Source: Candidatus Latescibacterota bacterium
GTDB lineage: Bacteria; Latescibacterota; UBA2968; UBA8231
DNA length: 45,555 nt
Direction of reading: 5' to 3'
Assembly (NCBI GenBank): GCA_016187725.1
Contig: JACPJE010000177.1
Coordinates: 1 to 45,555 of the forward strand
The notes beneath the pieces were generated by a model. It did not search any database. It worked only from the letters and a program-made list of their open reading frames with translations, and was not told the DNA's origin. This document shows, one piece after another, positions 26,770 to 35,930 of this stretch; positions within the stretch are counted from its first letter, which is position 1, and every line of letters begins with the position of its first letter. Made by a program: the position numbers and the translations under genes.

Positions 26770-28256
26770 GTATAGAGATGCAAAAGCTGCTGGCCGCCCT
26801 GGACCCCGGTTTCGGGGTGGAGGGCCCGACCGACATCCAGATAGACAAGATAGAATGCGACTCCCGCCGCATCGGCCCGGGAGATATGTTCGTGGCCATC
26901 CGCGGCGGGGAAGAGCAGGACCGGCACCTGTTTGTCCCCGACGCCCTCGCCCGCGGAGCCGCCGCGGTGGTGGTGGAGGAAAGGGTGCCCACCGGCAAGG
27001 CCACCCGCATCCAGGTCGGGAACTGCCGCCGGGCCCTGGCCCTGATGGCCGCCCGTTACTATGGCCATGCGGACCGGGAACTGACCACCGTGGGCATCAC
27101 CGGGACCAAGGGCAAGACCACCACGGCCTTTCTGGTGCAGCAGATGCTGGAGGCGGCCGGCCGGCCCTGCGGGTACGTGGGCACCCTGGGGTGCATCGTG
27201 GACGACCGGCTGGACAAGAGCCTGCGCAACACCACCCCCGAGGCGGTGGATTTGCACCGGCTTTTCCGGGCCATGCGCGCGGCGGGCAAGCGCGCCGCCG
27301 CGCTGGAGGTGTCTTCGCACGCCCTGGCCCTGGAGCGGGTGGCCGGCGTGCAGTTTGCGGTGGGGATCTTCACCAATCTGAGCCGCGATCATCTCAATTT
27401 TCACCAGACCACCGAGAACTACTTCGCAGCCAAGGCCAGGCTTTTCCGGCAGAGCGACAGGGCGGTGGTGAATGCGGATGATGCCGCAGGCCAGACCCTG
27501 CTGGGGCGTCTGGAGATTCCGGTGTTCAGCTTCGGCCGTTCCCCTCAGGCGCAGGTGCGTTTGCTGGAGGTCTGGAACACCGGAGCCGGCATGGGATTGC
27601 GCCTGGAAACACCAGCCGGAGAACAGCTGGTTGAAAGCCGGTTGACGGGTGGATTCAATTGTCATAATATTCTTGCCGCTTTTGCCTGCGGGTTGTCCCT
27701 GGAACTGGCCCCCGAGGCGATTGCCAGGGGGATCGCGGCCCTCGGCCAGGTGCCCGGGCGTTTCGAGCGGATCGACCTGGGCCAGGATTTCGCGGTCATC
27801 GTCGACTACGCCCATACCCCGGCCAGCCTGGAGACGGTGCTGCACGCCGCCCGCGAGCTGACCCGCAACCGGCTGATCTGCGTCTTCGGCTGCGGCGGAG
27901 ACCGCGACCGGGGCAAGCGGCCGCTGATGGGTGGAATCGCCGGCGAGCTGGCCGACCTGGTCTACATCACCTCCGATAATCCGCGCAGCGAAGCGCCCGA
28001 GCAGATCATCGCCGAGATCGCCGCCGGGCTCGGGCGACCAGACAAGGCCCAGTTGATCGCCGACCGCCGTCAGGCCATCGAGCGGGCGTTGGCCGCCGGC
28101 CTTGCCGGCGACGTGGTGGTGATCGCCGGCAAGGGGCACGAAGCAGTGCAGATCTTCGTCGACCGGACCATCGAATTCGACGACCGCCAGGTAGCTCGCG
28201 AGGTCTTGCAGGGACTGCTCGGCAGCGCCGCCGCGGCGCGCTTGAGGAGGGGCTGA
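26766..28256 (+). CDS. murE: UDP-MurNAc-tripeptide synthetase (meso-DAP type)
   Basis: A 496-residue Mur ligase. The P-loop is ITGTKGKTTTAF at about residues 110-121. VSSHALALERV and FTNLSRDHLNFH follow. DNPR (D404-R407) is the motif that selects meso-diaminopimelate, in contrast to lysine enzymes. GKGHE lies near the C-terminus. It adds the third residue of the peptidoglycan stem peptide. GTG at 26766 overlaps the ftsI stop by four bases. Confidence 0.96.
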   Translation: MSIEMQKLLAALDPGFGVEGPTDIQIDKIECDSRRIGPGDMFVAIRGGEEQDRHLFVPDALARGAAAVVVEERVPTGKATRIQVGNCRRALALMAARYYGHADRELTTVGITGTKGKTTTAFLVQQMLEAAGRPCGYVGTLGCIVDDRLDKSLRNTTPEAVDLHRLFRAMRAAGKRAAALEVSSHALALERVAGVQFAVGIFTNLSRDHLNFHQTTENYFAAKARLFRQSDRAVVNADDAAGQTLLGRLEIPVFSFGRSPQAQVRLLEVWNTGAGMGLRLETPAGEQLVESRLTGGFNCHNILAAFACGLSLELAPEAIARGIAALGQVPGRFERIDLGQDFAVIVDYAHTPASLETVLHAARELTRNRLICVFGCGGDRDRGKRPLMGGIAGELADLVYITSDNPRSEAPEQIIAEIAAGLGRPDKAQLIADRRQAIERALAAGLAGDVVVIAGKGHEAVQIFVDRTIEFDDRQVAREVLQGLLGSAAAARLRRG

Positions 28257-29608
28257 TGGAAGGGGTTGCGCTGAGGCAAATTCAGGAGTGGACGAAATCT
28301 GAGGTTGTGGGTAAGTTAGATGGCGCCCTGCAGCCATCCGGGGTTTCCACCGACAGCAGGACGACCCGTCCAGGCGATCTTTTCCTGGCCCTGCGCGGAG
28401 CGCAGGTCGACGGCCACCAGTTTGTCGCCCAGGCGCTGGGGCGCGGCGCCTGCGCCGCGCTGGTCGAGCGAGAAGTGCCTGGCGCCGGCGCGCAGCTCAA
28501 GGTTCCCTCAGTGATGGAAGCCCTGGGAATCCTGGCGAGGCAGTATCGAAAAAGATTCTCCCTGCCGGTGATCGCGGTGGTCGGCAGCGCCGGCAAGACC
28601 ACCACCAAAGAGATGATCGCCGCCGTGCTCCGGCAGCGCTACCGGGTGCTGCAGACTCCTGGCAACGAGAACAACGAGCTGGGGGTGCCCAGAACCCTCC
28701 TGCAACTGGCCCGGGAACACGAGGTGGTGGTGGTGGAACTGGCCGCCCGCAAGGTGGGGGACATCCGCTACCTGTGCGAGATCGTCCAGCCGACCGTCGG
28801 GGTTTTGCTCAACATCGGAACCGCCCATCTGGAAATATTCGGATCTGTAGAGAGAGTGGCCAAGGCCAAAGGGGAGCTCTTGGAGTATCTGGATGAGTCT
28901 TCTTTGGCTCTTGTCAACGCTGATGACTGTGTCATAGCCAAGGAGGTAAAGAGGACAAAGGGGAGACTCCTTGGCTTCAGTCTCGTGCGTGAGAGCCATT
29001 ATTGTGGGGAGGGACTCGTCCTTGACCAAGAGGGCTGCGGCCTACTCTCTCTACATAATTTTCCATTGCGGCTGCAAATACCAGGGCGGCACAACGTGTA
29101 CAACGCCCTGGCTGCCGCCGCGGTGGGGCACCAGTTGGGGGTGCCCTGGCCGCAGTCGGGCCAGGCCCTGGCCCAGTTCAGGCCGGTGGCCATGCGCTCC
29201 CAGATCTTGCGGAAACGCGGTATTAGTGTTATCAATGATAGTTACAACGCCAACCCCGGCTCCATGCAGGCCGCCATCGAGATGCTCGGCGGCATGGCAG
29301 CCGGCCGGCGTATCGCCGTGCTGGGCGACATGCTGGAATTGGGAGCAGCCGCCCCGCAGTTCCACGCCGCCGCCGGACGTCAGGCGGCGGCCCAGCACCT
29401 GGACCTGGTACTCGGCATAGGCCCCCTCAGCGCCCACCTGGTCGAGGCGGCCAGGCGCGCTGGCCTGGCCGAGCGGGCGCGGCACTTTTCCACCAAGCAG
29501 GATTTGGCGGCGCATCTGCAGTCGTCCTTGCAGGAACACGATCTGGTCCTGGTCAAGGCCTCCCGCGGCATGGGACTGGAGGAGATCGCCGCCGGCATCG
29601 CCGATTGA
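28256..29608 (+). CDS. murF: UDP-MurNAc-tripeptide-D-Ala-D-Ala ligase
   Basis: A 450-residue Mur ligase. It has VSTDSRTTRPGDLFLAL near the start, the P-loop GSAGKTTTKE at about 111-120, NENNELGVP, NIGTAHLEIFGS, NDSYNANPGSM and AVLGDMLELG. It completes the UDP-muramoyl pentapeptide. The usual EMGAxxxGEI segment reads ELAARKVGDI here. The stretch 28830-29090 has visibly lower GC and different codon choice from the rest of the gene. Its start overlaps the murE stop (TGATG). The next 144 bases (29609-29752) hold no gene, where mraY and murD would normally be. Confidence 0.95.
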   Translation: MEGVALRQIQEWTKSEVVGKLDGALQPSGVSTDSRTTRPGDLFLALRGAQVDGHQFVAQALGRGACAALVEREVPGAGAQLKVPSVMEALGILARQYRKRFSLPVIAVVGSAGKTTTKEMIAAVLRQRYRVLQTPGNENNELGVPRTLLQLAREHEVVVVELAARKVGDIRYLCEIVQPTVGVLLNIGTAHLEIFGSVERVAKAKGELLEYLDESSLALVNADDCVIAKEVKRTKGRLLGFSLVRESHYCGEGLVLDQEGCGLLSLHNFPLRLQIPGRHNVYNALAAAAVGHQLGVPWPQSGQALAQFRPVAMRSQILRKRGISVINDSYNANPGSMQAAIEMLGGMAAGRRIAVLGDMLELGAAAPQFHAAAGRQAAAQHLDLVLGIGPLSAHLVEAARRAGLAERARHFSTKQDLAAHLQSSLQEHDLVLVKASRGMGLEEIAAGIAD

Positions 29609-29752
29609 TGTTTGCGGGCCAGGTGCCCGGCCATTGCTTCAGAGCGAGGTTTTCTCCCCCCGGTCCCCCCAGACCACCTTCCCCTTGCTCGAGGAGCCCT
29701 TCGCGGCTTTTCGGGTCTCCTTTCCTCTACTGCTACCGAGACAGCCCCTCAG

Positions 29753-30961
29753 ATGAACGCCGCCCAAAAGGCCGGTCACCGCGTGTGGTTGATCGCCCTG
29801 ATCCTGGTGGGGTTGGGGACGGTGATGATCTACAGCTCCAGTTCGGTGCTGGCCAGTGTCCGTTTTGCCGACAGCAGCTTCTACCTGGAGCGCCAGCTGA
29901 CCCGGTTGGCTCTGGGCCTGCTGGTCATGGTGTGCCTGGCCCACGTCCCGCTGGAGCGCTGGGCCCAGGGGGCGCGCTGGCTGCTGGTGGCGGGTGTGGC
30001 CTGCCTGGTGGCGGTGCTCTTCCTGGGCGAAGGCAAGACCCAGCGCTGGATCGCCATGCCGGCGCTCGCTTCCGGGGCCTCCTTCCAGCCTTCCGAATTC
30101 GTCAAACTGGTGATGGTGCTCTATCTGGCGGACGTGCTGGCCCGCAAGGAGGCCGAACTGGGAGATTTCAAGAATGGGCTCCTGCCCCGCCTGGTGGTCA
30201 TCGGGTTGGTACTGGGGCTGATCATCCTCCAGCCCAATCTGGGAACAGCCCTGGCCATCGGCCTCATCTCCCTGGTCATGCTCTGGGTCAGCGGCGTGCG
30301 CACCGGCCATCTGGTGTATACCGGCCTGGCCGGCTTGCCGGTGGTGGTCCTCTCGCTGATCATCTCGCCCTATCAGCGCCAGCGCCTGGCGACCTTTTTT
30401 TCCGGCAACGGCAGCGATCCACTGGGCGCCGGGTACCAGGTCTCCCAGTCCCTGCTGGGCCTGGGCAGCGGTGGAGTCTTCGGGGTGGGCATAGGCAACA
30501 GCATGCAGAAGCAGCAGTTCCTCCCCGAACCCCACACCGATTTTGTCTTTGCCTTCATCGGGGAAGAACTGGGGCTGGTGGGCACGCTGGGGGTCATCGC
30601 CCTCTTTGGGGCTTTTGCCGTCAACGGCCTGCGCATCGCCAGAGAGGCTCCCACCTACCACGGGTTCCTGGTGGCCACCGGGATCACGGCGATGATCTCC
30701 ATCTATGCGGTGCTGAACATCGGGGTGGTCACCGGGGTGTTGCCCACCACCGGGCTGCCCCTGCCCTTCATCAGCTACGGCGGATCCTCCCTGGTGTGGA
30801 ACCTGGGGGGGGTGGGTATCCTCTTGGGGGTGGCCAGGGCCAGCCGGCAGCAGCTGGGGGCCTCCTGGGAGAGCCCCAGGGCAAACAGGAATCTGGCGAA
30901 GAAGCCCGCCATTGCCGAAGGACAGGTCGCCTGGCGGAGCACCCTCGGTTCGGTGGGATGA
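29753..30961 (+). CDS. ftsW: Septal peptidoglycan glycosyltransferase FtsW
   Basis: A 402-residue SEDS protein with about ten membrane segments. Motifs include VMIYSSSSVLA at the first helix, FQPSEFVKL, LQPNLGTALAI, PEPHTDFVFAFIGEELGL and the terminal LPFISYGGSSL. It polymerises lipid II at the septum with FtsI. Start at 29753 (MNAAQK) is at the first hydrophobic segment; an earlier ATG at 29612 adds a Pro-rich stretch without support. It overlaps murC by four bases, so no murG lies between. Confidence 0.95.
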   Translation: MNAAQKAGHRVWLIALILVGLGTVMIYSSSSVLASVRFADSSFYLERQLTRLALGLLVMVCLAHVPLERWAQGARWLLVAGVACLVAVLFLGEGKTQRWIAMPALASGASFQPSEFVKLVMVLYLADVLARKEAELGDFKNGLLPRLVVIGLVLGLIILQPNLGTALAIGLISLVMLWVSGVRTGHLVYTGLAGLPVVVLSLIISPYQRQRLATFFSGNGSDPLGAGYQVSQSLLGLGSGGVFGVGIGNSMQKQQFLPEPHTDFVFAFIGEELGLVGTLGVIALFGAFAVNGLRIAREAPTYHGFLVATGITAMISIYAVLNIGVVTGVLPTTGLPLPFISYGGSSLVWNLGGVGILLGVARASRQQLGASWESPRANRNLAKKPAIAEGQVAWRSTLGSVG

Positions 30962-32337
30962 AGCCGCTGTTCCGGCGCTTCGCGCGGGTGCATCTGGTGG
31001 GCATCGGCGGAGCGGGCATGGAAGGGCTGGCCTACGTGCTGCAGGCCATGGGCTGCCAGGTCAGCGGTTCGGACCGGGCGCCCTCGCGGGCGGTGGACCA
31101 GTTGCGCCGTTCAGGCATCGAGGTGGGGGTGGGGCATGGCGCCGAACAGGTACAGGGCGCCGAACTGGTGGTCTATTCGGCCGCAGTGCCAGCCGACAAT
31201 GTGGAACTGATGGCGGCGGGGCGGCTGGGTATTCCGGTGGTGGGCAGGGCCCAGATGCTGGGGGAGTTGACCCGGCCCTACTGGACCATCGCCGTGGCCG
31301 GCAGCCACGGCAAGACCACCACCGCGGCAATGCTGGCCACCGTCCTCCGCTACGCCGGCTGTGCTCCTTCGGCGCTGATCGGCGGGTGGCTGGAGGGCAG
31401 GGTGGCGGCCTGGCTGGGCGAGGGAGAGTTCTTCGTGGTGGAGGCGGATGAATACCAGCGCAGTTTTCTCCAGTTGCGGCCCCAGGGCGTGATCGTAACC
31501 ACCGTGGACGCCGAGCACCTGGATTGCTATAGGGACCTGGGCGAAGTCGAGGACGCCTTTCAGCTCTTTTTGAGCGCGTTGCCCTTTTACGGGCACTGGG
31601 TGATGGGGGGCGATGATCCGGGGGTGAGGCGGCTGCTCGCCCGCCTGGAGCGAGCGGTGCTCACCTATGGGTTGGGCGACGACAACCAGGTGCGCGCCGA
31701 GGAGCTGCAGACCCATCCCTGGGGCAGTTGTTTTGCGGTGGTGCGCGGGAGCGAGGAACTGGGCATGGTAGAGTTGCGGGTGCCCGGCCTTCACAATGTG
31801 CGCAATGCCCTGGGGGCGGCGGCCATGGCCCGGTTGCTGGAAGTCGACTTTGACGCCGTGGCTGAGGGGCTGGGCACCTTCAGCGGTGTGGGCCGGCGCT
31901 TTGAGCGGCGCGGAGAGCTGGGGGGCATCCTGGTGGTGGACGACTACGCGCATCACCCTGCCGAAATCACCGCCACCCTGGAGGCGGCGCGGGGCCTCGG
32001 CCGGCGGGTGGTGGCGGTCTTTCAGCCCCACCTGTACTCCCGCACCCGGGCGCTGGTCCGCGAATTCGCCCAGTCCCTGCAGGCGGCGGACCAGGTCTTT
32101 CTGGCGGCCATCTACGGCTCCAGGGAGGAGGCGCAGCCAGATATAGACGCCGGCCAGATCGCCCAGGCCATGCGCGCAGCCGGTTATGAGGCGGTGGAAT
32201 ACGTGCCCCAACTGGAGGAACTGCCCGCGCAGGTGCTGGCCAGTTGCCGGCCGGGTGACCTGGTGTTGACCATGGGGGCCGGCGACGTGGACCGGGTGGC
32301 CGATGGACTGCTGGCCGCTCTGGAGAGCAAGACCTGA
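30958..32337 (+). CDS. murC: UDP-N-acetylmuramate-L-alanine ligase
   Basis: A 459-residue Mur ligase. The N-terminal Rossmann part has VHLVGIGGAGMEGLA and VSGSDRA. The P-loop is AGSHGKTTTAAM at about 113-124, then VEADEYQRSF, DDYAHHPAEI, FQPHLYSRT and TMGAGDV. The VDAEHLD segment is also typical. It adds L-Ala to UDP-MurNAc. Start at 30958 overlaps the ftsW stop (ATGA). Confidence 0.95.
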   Translation: MKPLFRRFARVHLVGIGGAGMEGLAYVLQAMGCQVSGSDRAPSRAVDQLRRSGIEVGVGHGAEQVQGAELVVYSAAVPADNVELMAAGRLGIPVVGRAQMLGELTRPYWTIAVAGSHGKTTTAAMLATVLRYAGCAPSALIGGWLEGRVAAWLGEGEFFVVEADEYQRSFLQLRPQGVIVTTVDAEHLDCYRDLGEVEDAFQLFLSALPFYGHWVMGGDDPGVRRLLARLERAVLTYGLGDDNQVRAEELQTHPWGSCFAVVRGSEELGMVELRVPGLHNVRNALGAAAMARLLEVDFDAVAEGLGTFSGVGRRFERRGELGGILVVDDYAHHPAEITATLEAARGLGRRVVAVFQPHLYSRTRALVREFAQSLQAADQVFLAAIYGSREEAQPDIDAGQIAQAMRAAGYEAVEYVPQLEELPAQVLASCRPGDLVLTMGAGDVDRVADGLLAALESKT

Positions 32338-33275
32338 TGGGCGCAGGTCAGGCGCGCAATTCCAAGAGGGCGATGGCGGTGCCCTCGCGCCGGCGCCGGG
32401 AACTGCCCGAACGCCGGGGTCGCCGGCAGCCCATGGCGGTGCCGCGCGAGGGCAAGGCGCCCGGGCGTTCATCGAAGCGCGCTCTTTTGCAGGGCCTCTG
32501 CCTCGTGCCGGTGCTGCTGGCCGGAGTGCTGATCTGGGGCGGATCGAAGCTGCCCGGAATCTTCGCCACCTCTCCGGAGTTCCGCTTGCAGGCCCTCGAA
32601 GTGAAGGGGCTGCGCCTCCTGCACGGGCAGGAGATCCTGGCGGCCAGCGGGCTGAGCGAGGGGCAGAATCTCTTGCTGGTGGACCTGGATCAGGTGGCTG
32701 GGCGGCTGCAGACCCTGCCCTGGGTCAGGAAGGTCTACCTCGAACGCCGGCCCCCAGACCGGTTGCGAGTGCAGGTGGTGGAGCGCCGGCGCCTGGCCTG
32801 GATCTGCCTGGACCAGCTCTACGGTATCGACGAGGACGGGGTGCTCCTGCCCGCCGAAAAAGAGGCGGCCGAGACCCGCGCCGATCTGGACCTGCCGCTG
32901 TTCAGCGGCTTCGAGGGGATCGATGGGAACAAGGCGCCGGGAGACCGGGTGGCCACTCCAGCGCTGCAGCAGGCGCTGACCTGGTGGCGGCAGGCCCGCG
33001 AACAAGACGCGGAGTTCTGCCTCAACATCTCCGAGGTCCAGCCTTTGTCCGGGGGCAATGTGCGGCTGCTGCTGGTGGGCGACGGGCTGGAGGTCCGGGT
33101 GCCGGTGGACCGGGTGGGGGAACGACTCGGGGCGTTGAAGAACCTGATGCAGCGCATCTACAAGGAGTTTCCCGAACCGGCCTATCTAGACCTGCGCTTC
33201 GCCGGGCAGGCAGTGGTGGGGGGCAAGGCCGCGCAACAGCGTGCAGAGAAAGGAGGGGAGCATGGGGCAGGATGA
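32337..33275 (+). CDS. ftsQ: Cell division protein FtsQ
   Basis: A 312-residue bitopic protein. A very basic, Arg-rich cytoplasmic tail (residues 1-48) precedes one membrane segment (about 49-68). A POTRA domain follows at about 78-150 (FRLQALEVKGLRLL ... LPWVRKVYLERRPPDRLRVQVVERR, in pieces), then the FtsQ beta domain. It recruits FtsL and partners to the septum. TGATG overlap with murC; murB and ddl, often found here, are absent. The last 14 bases overlap ftsA. Confidence 0.92.
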   Translation: MGAGQARNSKRAMAVPSRRRRELPERRGRRQPMAVPREGKAPGRSSKRALLQGLCLVPVLLAGVLIWGGSKLPGIFATSPEFRLQALEVKGLRLLHGQEILAASGLSEGQNLLLVDLDQVAGRLQTLPWVRKVYLERRPPDRLRVQVVERRRLAWICLDQLYGIDEDGVLLPAEKEAAETRADLDLPLFSGFEGIDGNKAPGDRVATPALQQALTWWRQAREQDAEFCLNISEVQPLSGGNVRLLLVGDGLEVRVPVDRVGERLGALKNLMQRIYKEFPEPAYLDLRFAGQAVVGGKAAQQRAEKGGEHGAG

Positions 33276-34503
33276 GGTGGTGGTCGGCCTGGATATCGGC
33301 ACGACCAAGGTCTGTGCCATCATCGCCGAACTGACCCCCGAAGGGGAATCCAAGGTGGTCGGGGTCGGCATCAGCCCCTCCGAAGGGGTGCGGCGGGGAG
33401 TGGTGGTGGACATGGACAAGACCGTGCAGGCCATCCAGAAAGCCGTGCAGGAGGCCGAACTGATGGCTGGTCTGAGCGTGGGGGCGGTCTATCTGGGCAT
33501 CGCCGGCGAGCACATCTCCAGCCTCAACAGCCGCGGGGTGATCGCCGTGGGCGGCGATCAGCACGAGATCGAGGCCGACGACAAGGCCAGGGTCATCGAG
33601 GCGGCCAGGGCGGTGGCCATTCCCTTCGACCGCCAGGTGCTCCACGTCCTGCCCCAGGAGTTCAGCGTCGACGATCAGGAGGGCATCCGCGATCCGGTGG
33701 GCATGTGCGGCATCCGCCTGGAGACCACCGTTCACATCGCCACCGCCGCGGCTACCGCGGTCCAGAATCTCACCCGGGGGGTGGAGCGGGCCGGCCTGAG
33801 GGTGCAGGGGATCTGTCTGGAATCCCTGGCTTCCAGCCGGGCGGTGCTGGAGGAGGAGGAACTGGAGATGGGGGTGTGCCTGGTCGACGTGGGCGGCGGC
33901 ACCACCAGCATCGCCGTCTTCTACCAGGGCAGCGTGCGCCACTCGGCCGTCATCGGCCTGGGCGGGCAGAGCCTCACCAGCGACATCGCCATCTGCCTGC
34001 GCACCTCGTGGAGCCACGCCGAACGGATCAAATGCGGCTGGGGCGCGGCCCGGGCCTACGGTATCGGCCAGGAGGAGGTGGTCGAGGTGCCCGGCATCGC
34101 CGGCCGCATCCCCCAGCGGGTGGCGCGCCGGGAGCTGGCCTCCATCATCGAGGCGCGGATGGAGGAGATCTTCGCCATGGTGGGGTCCGAGTTGTCGCGT
34201 TCGGGCTACGCCGATCACCTCAGCGCCGGGGTGGTGCTCACCGGCGGAGGCGCCCTGCTGGACGGGGCGGCTGAGCAGGCCGAGTTGCTGCTGGGCCTGC
34301 CGGTGCGCCTGGGGGCGCCCAGGGAATTGCCGGGGATGAGCGAGCAGGTCTCCGGTCCCGCCTATGCCACGGCGGCGGGGCTGGTGCTGATGGGGGCGCA
34401 GGAGTTGGAAGCGAAAAGCGGGGGCCGTGGCAGCGGTTTGGAGGAGGAGCAGTCGGCCTCGGCGCTAGGCCGGGCCATCAAGTGGTTAAAAGCACAGGTC
34501 TGA
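33262..34503 (+). CDS. ftsA: Cell division protein FtsA
   Basis: A 413-residue actin-like ATPase. VVGLDIGTTKVCAII is the phosphate-1 motif. The SHS2-type 1C domain follows, then VDVGGGTTSIAVF (phosphate-2) and VLTGGGALLDG (adenosine motif). The C-terminal SALGRAIKWLKAQV is an amphipathic membrane-targeting helix. It tethers FtsZ to the membrane. Start at 33262 has AAGGAGGGG just upstream, inside the end of ftsQ. Confidence 0.96.
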   Translation: MGQDEVVVGLDIGTTKVCAIIAELTPEGESKVVGVGISPSEGVRRGVVVDMDKTVQAIQKAVQEAELMAGLSVGAVYLGIAGEHISSLNSRGVIAVGGDQHEIEADDKARVIEAARAVAIPFDRQVLHVLPQEFSVDDQEGIRDPVGMCGIRLETTVHIATAAATAVQNLTRGVERAGLRVQGICLESLASSRAVLEEEELEMGVCLVDVGGGTTSIAVFYQGSVRHSAVIGLGGQSLTSDIAICLRTSWSHAERIKCGWGAARAYGIGQEEVVEVPGIAGRIPQRVARRELASIIEARMEEIFAMVGSELSRSGYADHLSAGVVLTGGGALLDGAAEQAELLLGLPVRLGAPRELPGMSEQVSGPAYATAAGLVLMGAQELEAKSGGRGSGLEEEQSASALGRAIKWLKAQV

Positions 34504-34537
34504 CGCAGACCATACCTCGGGCAAGGAGGAGAAGATC

Positions 34538-35716
34538 ATGCCTTTCAAGATCATCGAGAACGAACACAAGGCCAAGATCAAGGTCTTTGGCGTGGGCGGG
34601 GGCGGGGGCAATGCCATCAACCGGATGGTGGCCTCCGGCATGAACGGGGTCGAATTCATCGCCGTCAACACCGACGCCCAGGCGCTGGCCGGCTCTTCGG
34701 CGGATGCCTGCGTCTGCATCGGCGAGTCGGTGACCCGCGGCCTGGGGGCCGGCGCCAAGCCGGAGCTGGGGCGGCAGGCCATCGAGGAGGACCGCGAGAA
34801 GATCGCCGAACGACTGGCCGATACCGACCTGGTCTTCATCACCTGTGGCATGGGTGGTGGCACCGGCACCGGAGCGGCGCCGGTGGTGGCCGAAATCGCC
34901 AAGAAGCAGGGGGTGCTGACGGTGGGCATCGTCACCGAGCCCTTTCAGTTCGAGGGGGCGCCCCGCATGCGCAACGCCATGGCGGGCATCAACGAGCTGC
35001 AGGAGCACGTCGACACCCTGATCGTCATCAAGAACCAGCGGCTCCTCCAGGTTTGTTCCAAGGACACCACCCTGGAAGAGGCTTTCCTCAAGGCCGACGA
35101 AGTGCTGCTCCAGGCTACCCGCGGCATCGCCGACCTGATCACCATCCCCGGGATGATCAACCTCGACTTCAACGACGTGCGCACCATCATCACCGAGGGG
35201 GGCGACGCCATCATGGGCGTGGGCTCGCACCGCGGCGAGAACCGGGCGGTGGAGGCGGCCAGGAAGGCCATCAAGAGCCCGCTGCTCGAGGAGGTTTCCA
35301 TCGAGGGGGCCAAGGGGGTGCTGATCAACATCTCGGCCGGTTCCAACCTCACCCTCTTCGAGGTCAACGAGGCCGCCTCGGTAATCCAGGAGGCCGCCGG
35401 CCCCGAGGCCAACATCATCTTCGGCACCGTGATCGACGACTCGCTGGTCGACGAAATTCTGGTCACAGTGATCGCCACCGGGTTCTCGCTCCACCGCGAA
35501 TTCCGCAGCGAGCGGAGAAACGGGGAGGAAAACGGCCGGGGGCGGGAAGAGCGCAAGCTGATGCCCCTGCGGCCCCACCTGGGGCGGAACGGGGCCGGCC
35601 AGAAGGAAGAGGAACTGGCGGAGGCCGGAGCGGAGAAGCAGGAGCGGCCCGCCGGCAGCGGCTGGCGGGAAGAGCTGGACTATCCGGCCATCCTGCGCAA
35701 GATGAAGGCCGGCTGA
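34538..35716 (+). CDS. ftsZ: Cell division GTPase FtsZ
   Basis: A 392-residue tubulin homolog. The N-terminal KVFGVGGGGGNAINRM, the tubulin signature GGGTGTGAAP at about 105-114, and the T7-loop NLDFNDV are all intact. After a charged linker (about 325-375) the conserved C-terminal peptide LDYPAILRKMKAG provides the FtsA-binding tip. It forms the Z-ring. ATG at 34538 follows AAGGAGGAG. Two large hairpins follow the gene. Confidence 0.97.
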   Translation: MPFKIIENEHKAKIKVFGVGGGGGNAINRMVASGMNGVEFIAVNTDAQALAGSSADACVCIGESVTRGLGAGAKPELGRQAIEEDREKIAERLADTDLVFITCGMGGGTGTGAAPVVAEIAKKQGVLTVGIVTEPFQFEGAPRMRNAMAGINELQEHVDTLIVIKNQRLLQVCSKDTTLEEAFLKADEVLLQATRGIADLITIPGMINLDFNDVRTIITEGGDAIMGVGSHRGENRAVEAARKAIKSPLLEEVSIEGAKGVLINISAGSNLTLFEVNEAASVIQEAAGPEANIIFGTVIDDSLVDEILVTVIATGFSLHREFRSERRNGEENGRGREERKLMPLRPHLGRNGAGQKEEELAEAGAEKQERPAGSGWREELDYPAILRKMKAG

Positions 35717-35733
35717 AGCGAGAGCACCCGGGG

Positions 35734-35789
35734 CTGGCGCCGGCAGCGAGCGGAAAGGGGAGCCCTGTTTTCCGGTCGCTGCCGCGCCA
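35734..35789 (+). terminator. Long hairpin after ftsZ
   Basis: The arm from 35734 (CTGGCGCCGGCAGCGAG...) to 35756 and the arm 35768-35789 (TTTCCGGTCGCTGCCGCGCC...) pair over about 22 base pairs, with one bulged C and one mismatch, around an 11-base loop. It lies 18 bases after the ftsZ stop. No T-run follows, so it may act as a Rho-assisted terminator, an RNase barrier or a structured RNA. Confidence 0.6.
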
Positions 35790-35800
35790 GTTGTGGGGCG

Positions 35801-35840
35801 CGGGAGGGCGATGCATATTTCATAGTGGATCGTCCTCCCG
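35801..35840 (+). other. Second hairpin in the ftsZ-kptA gap
   Basis: CGGGAGGGCGAT (35801-35812) pairs with ATCGTCCTCCCG (35829-35840), with a single G-T wobble, around a 16-base AT-rich loop. It stands 11 bases after the first hairpin and before kptA. The 214-base gap holds no ORF. Function unknown; the pair may separate expression of the division cluster from the genes downstream. Confidence 0.55.
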
Positions 35841-35930
35841 TCGGCAACACCCGGAAGGGCCATCGGGCATACCCCTGAACACCATCCAGGCGGTTTCCAG
35901 CCGAACGCCTCAGAAAGGACCCGGATACCT

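Noticed and set aside
29605..32337. A single 910-codon frame running through ftsW into murC
   Set aside because: Its first half is out of frame with the well-conserved FtsW and reads as low-complexity Pro/Gly/Arg. MurC starts at 30958.
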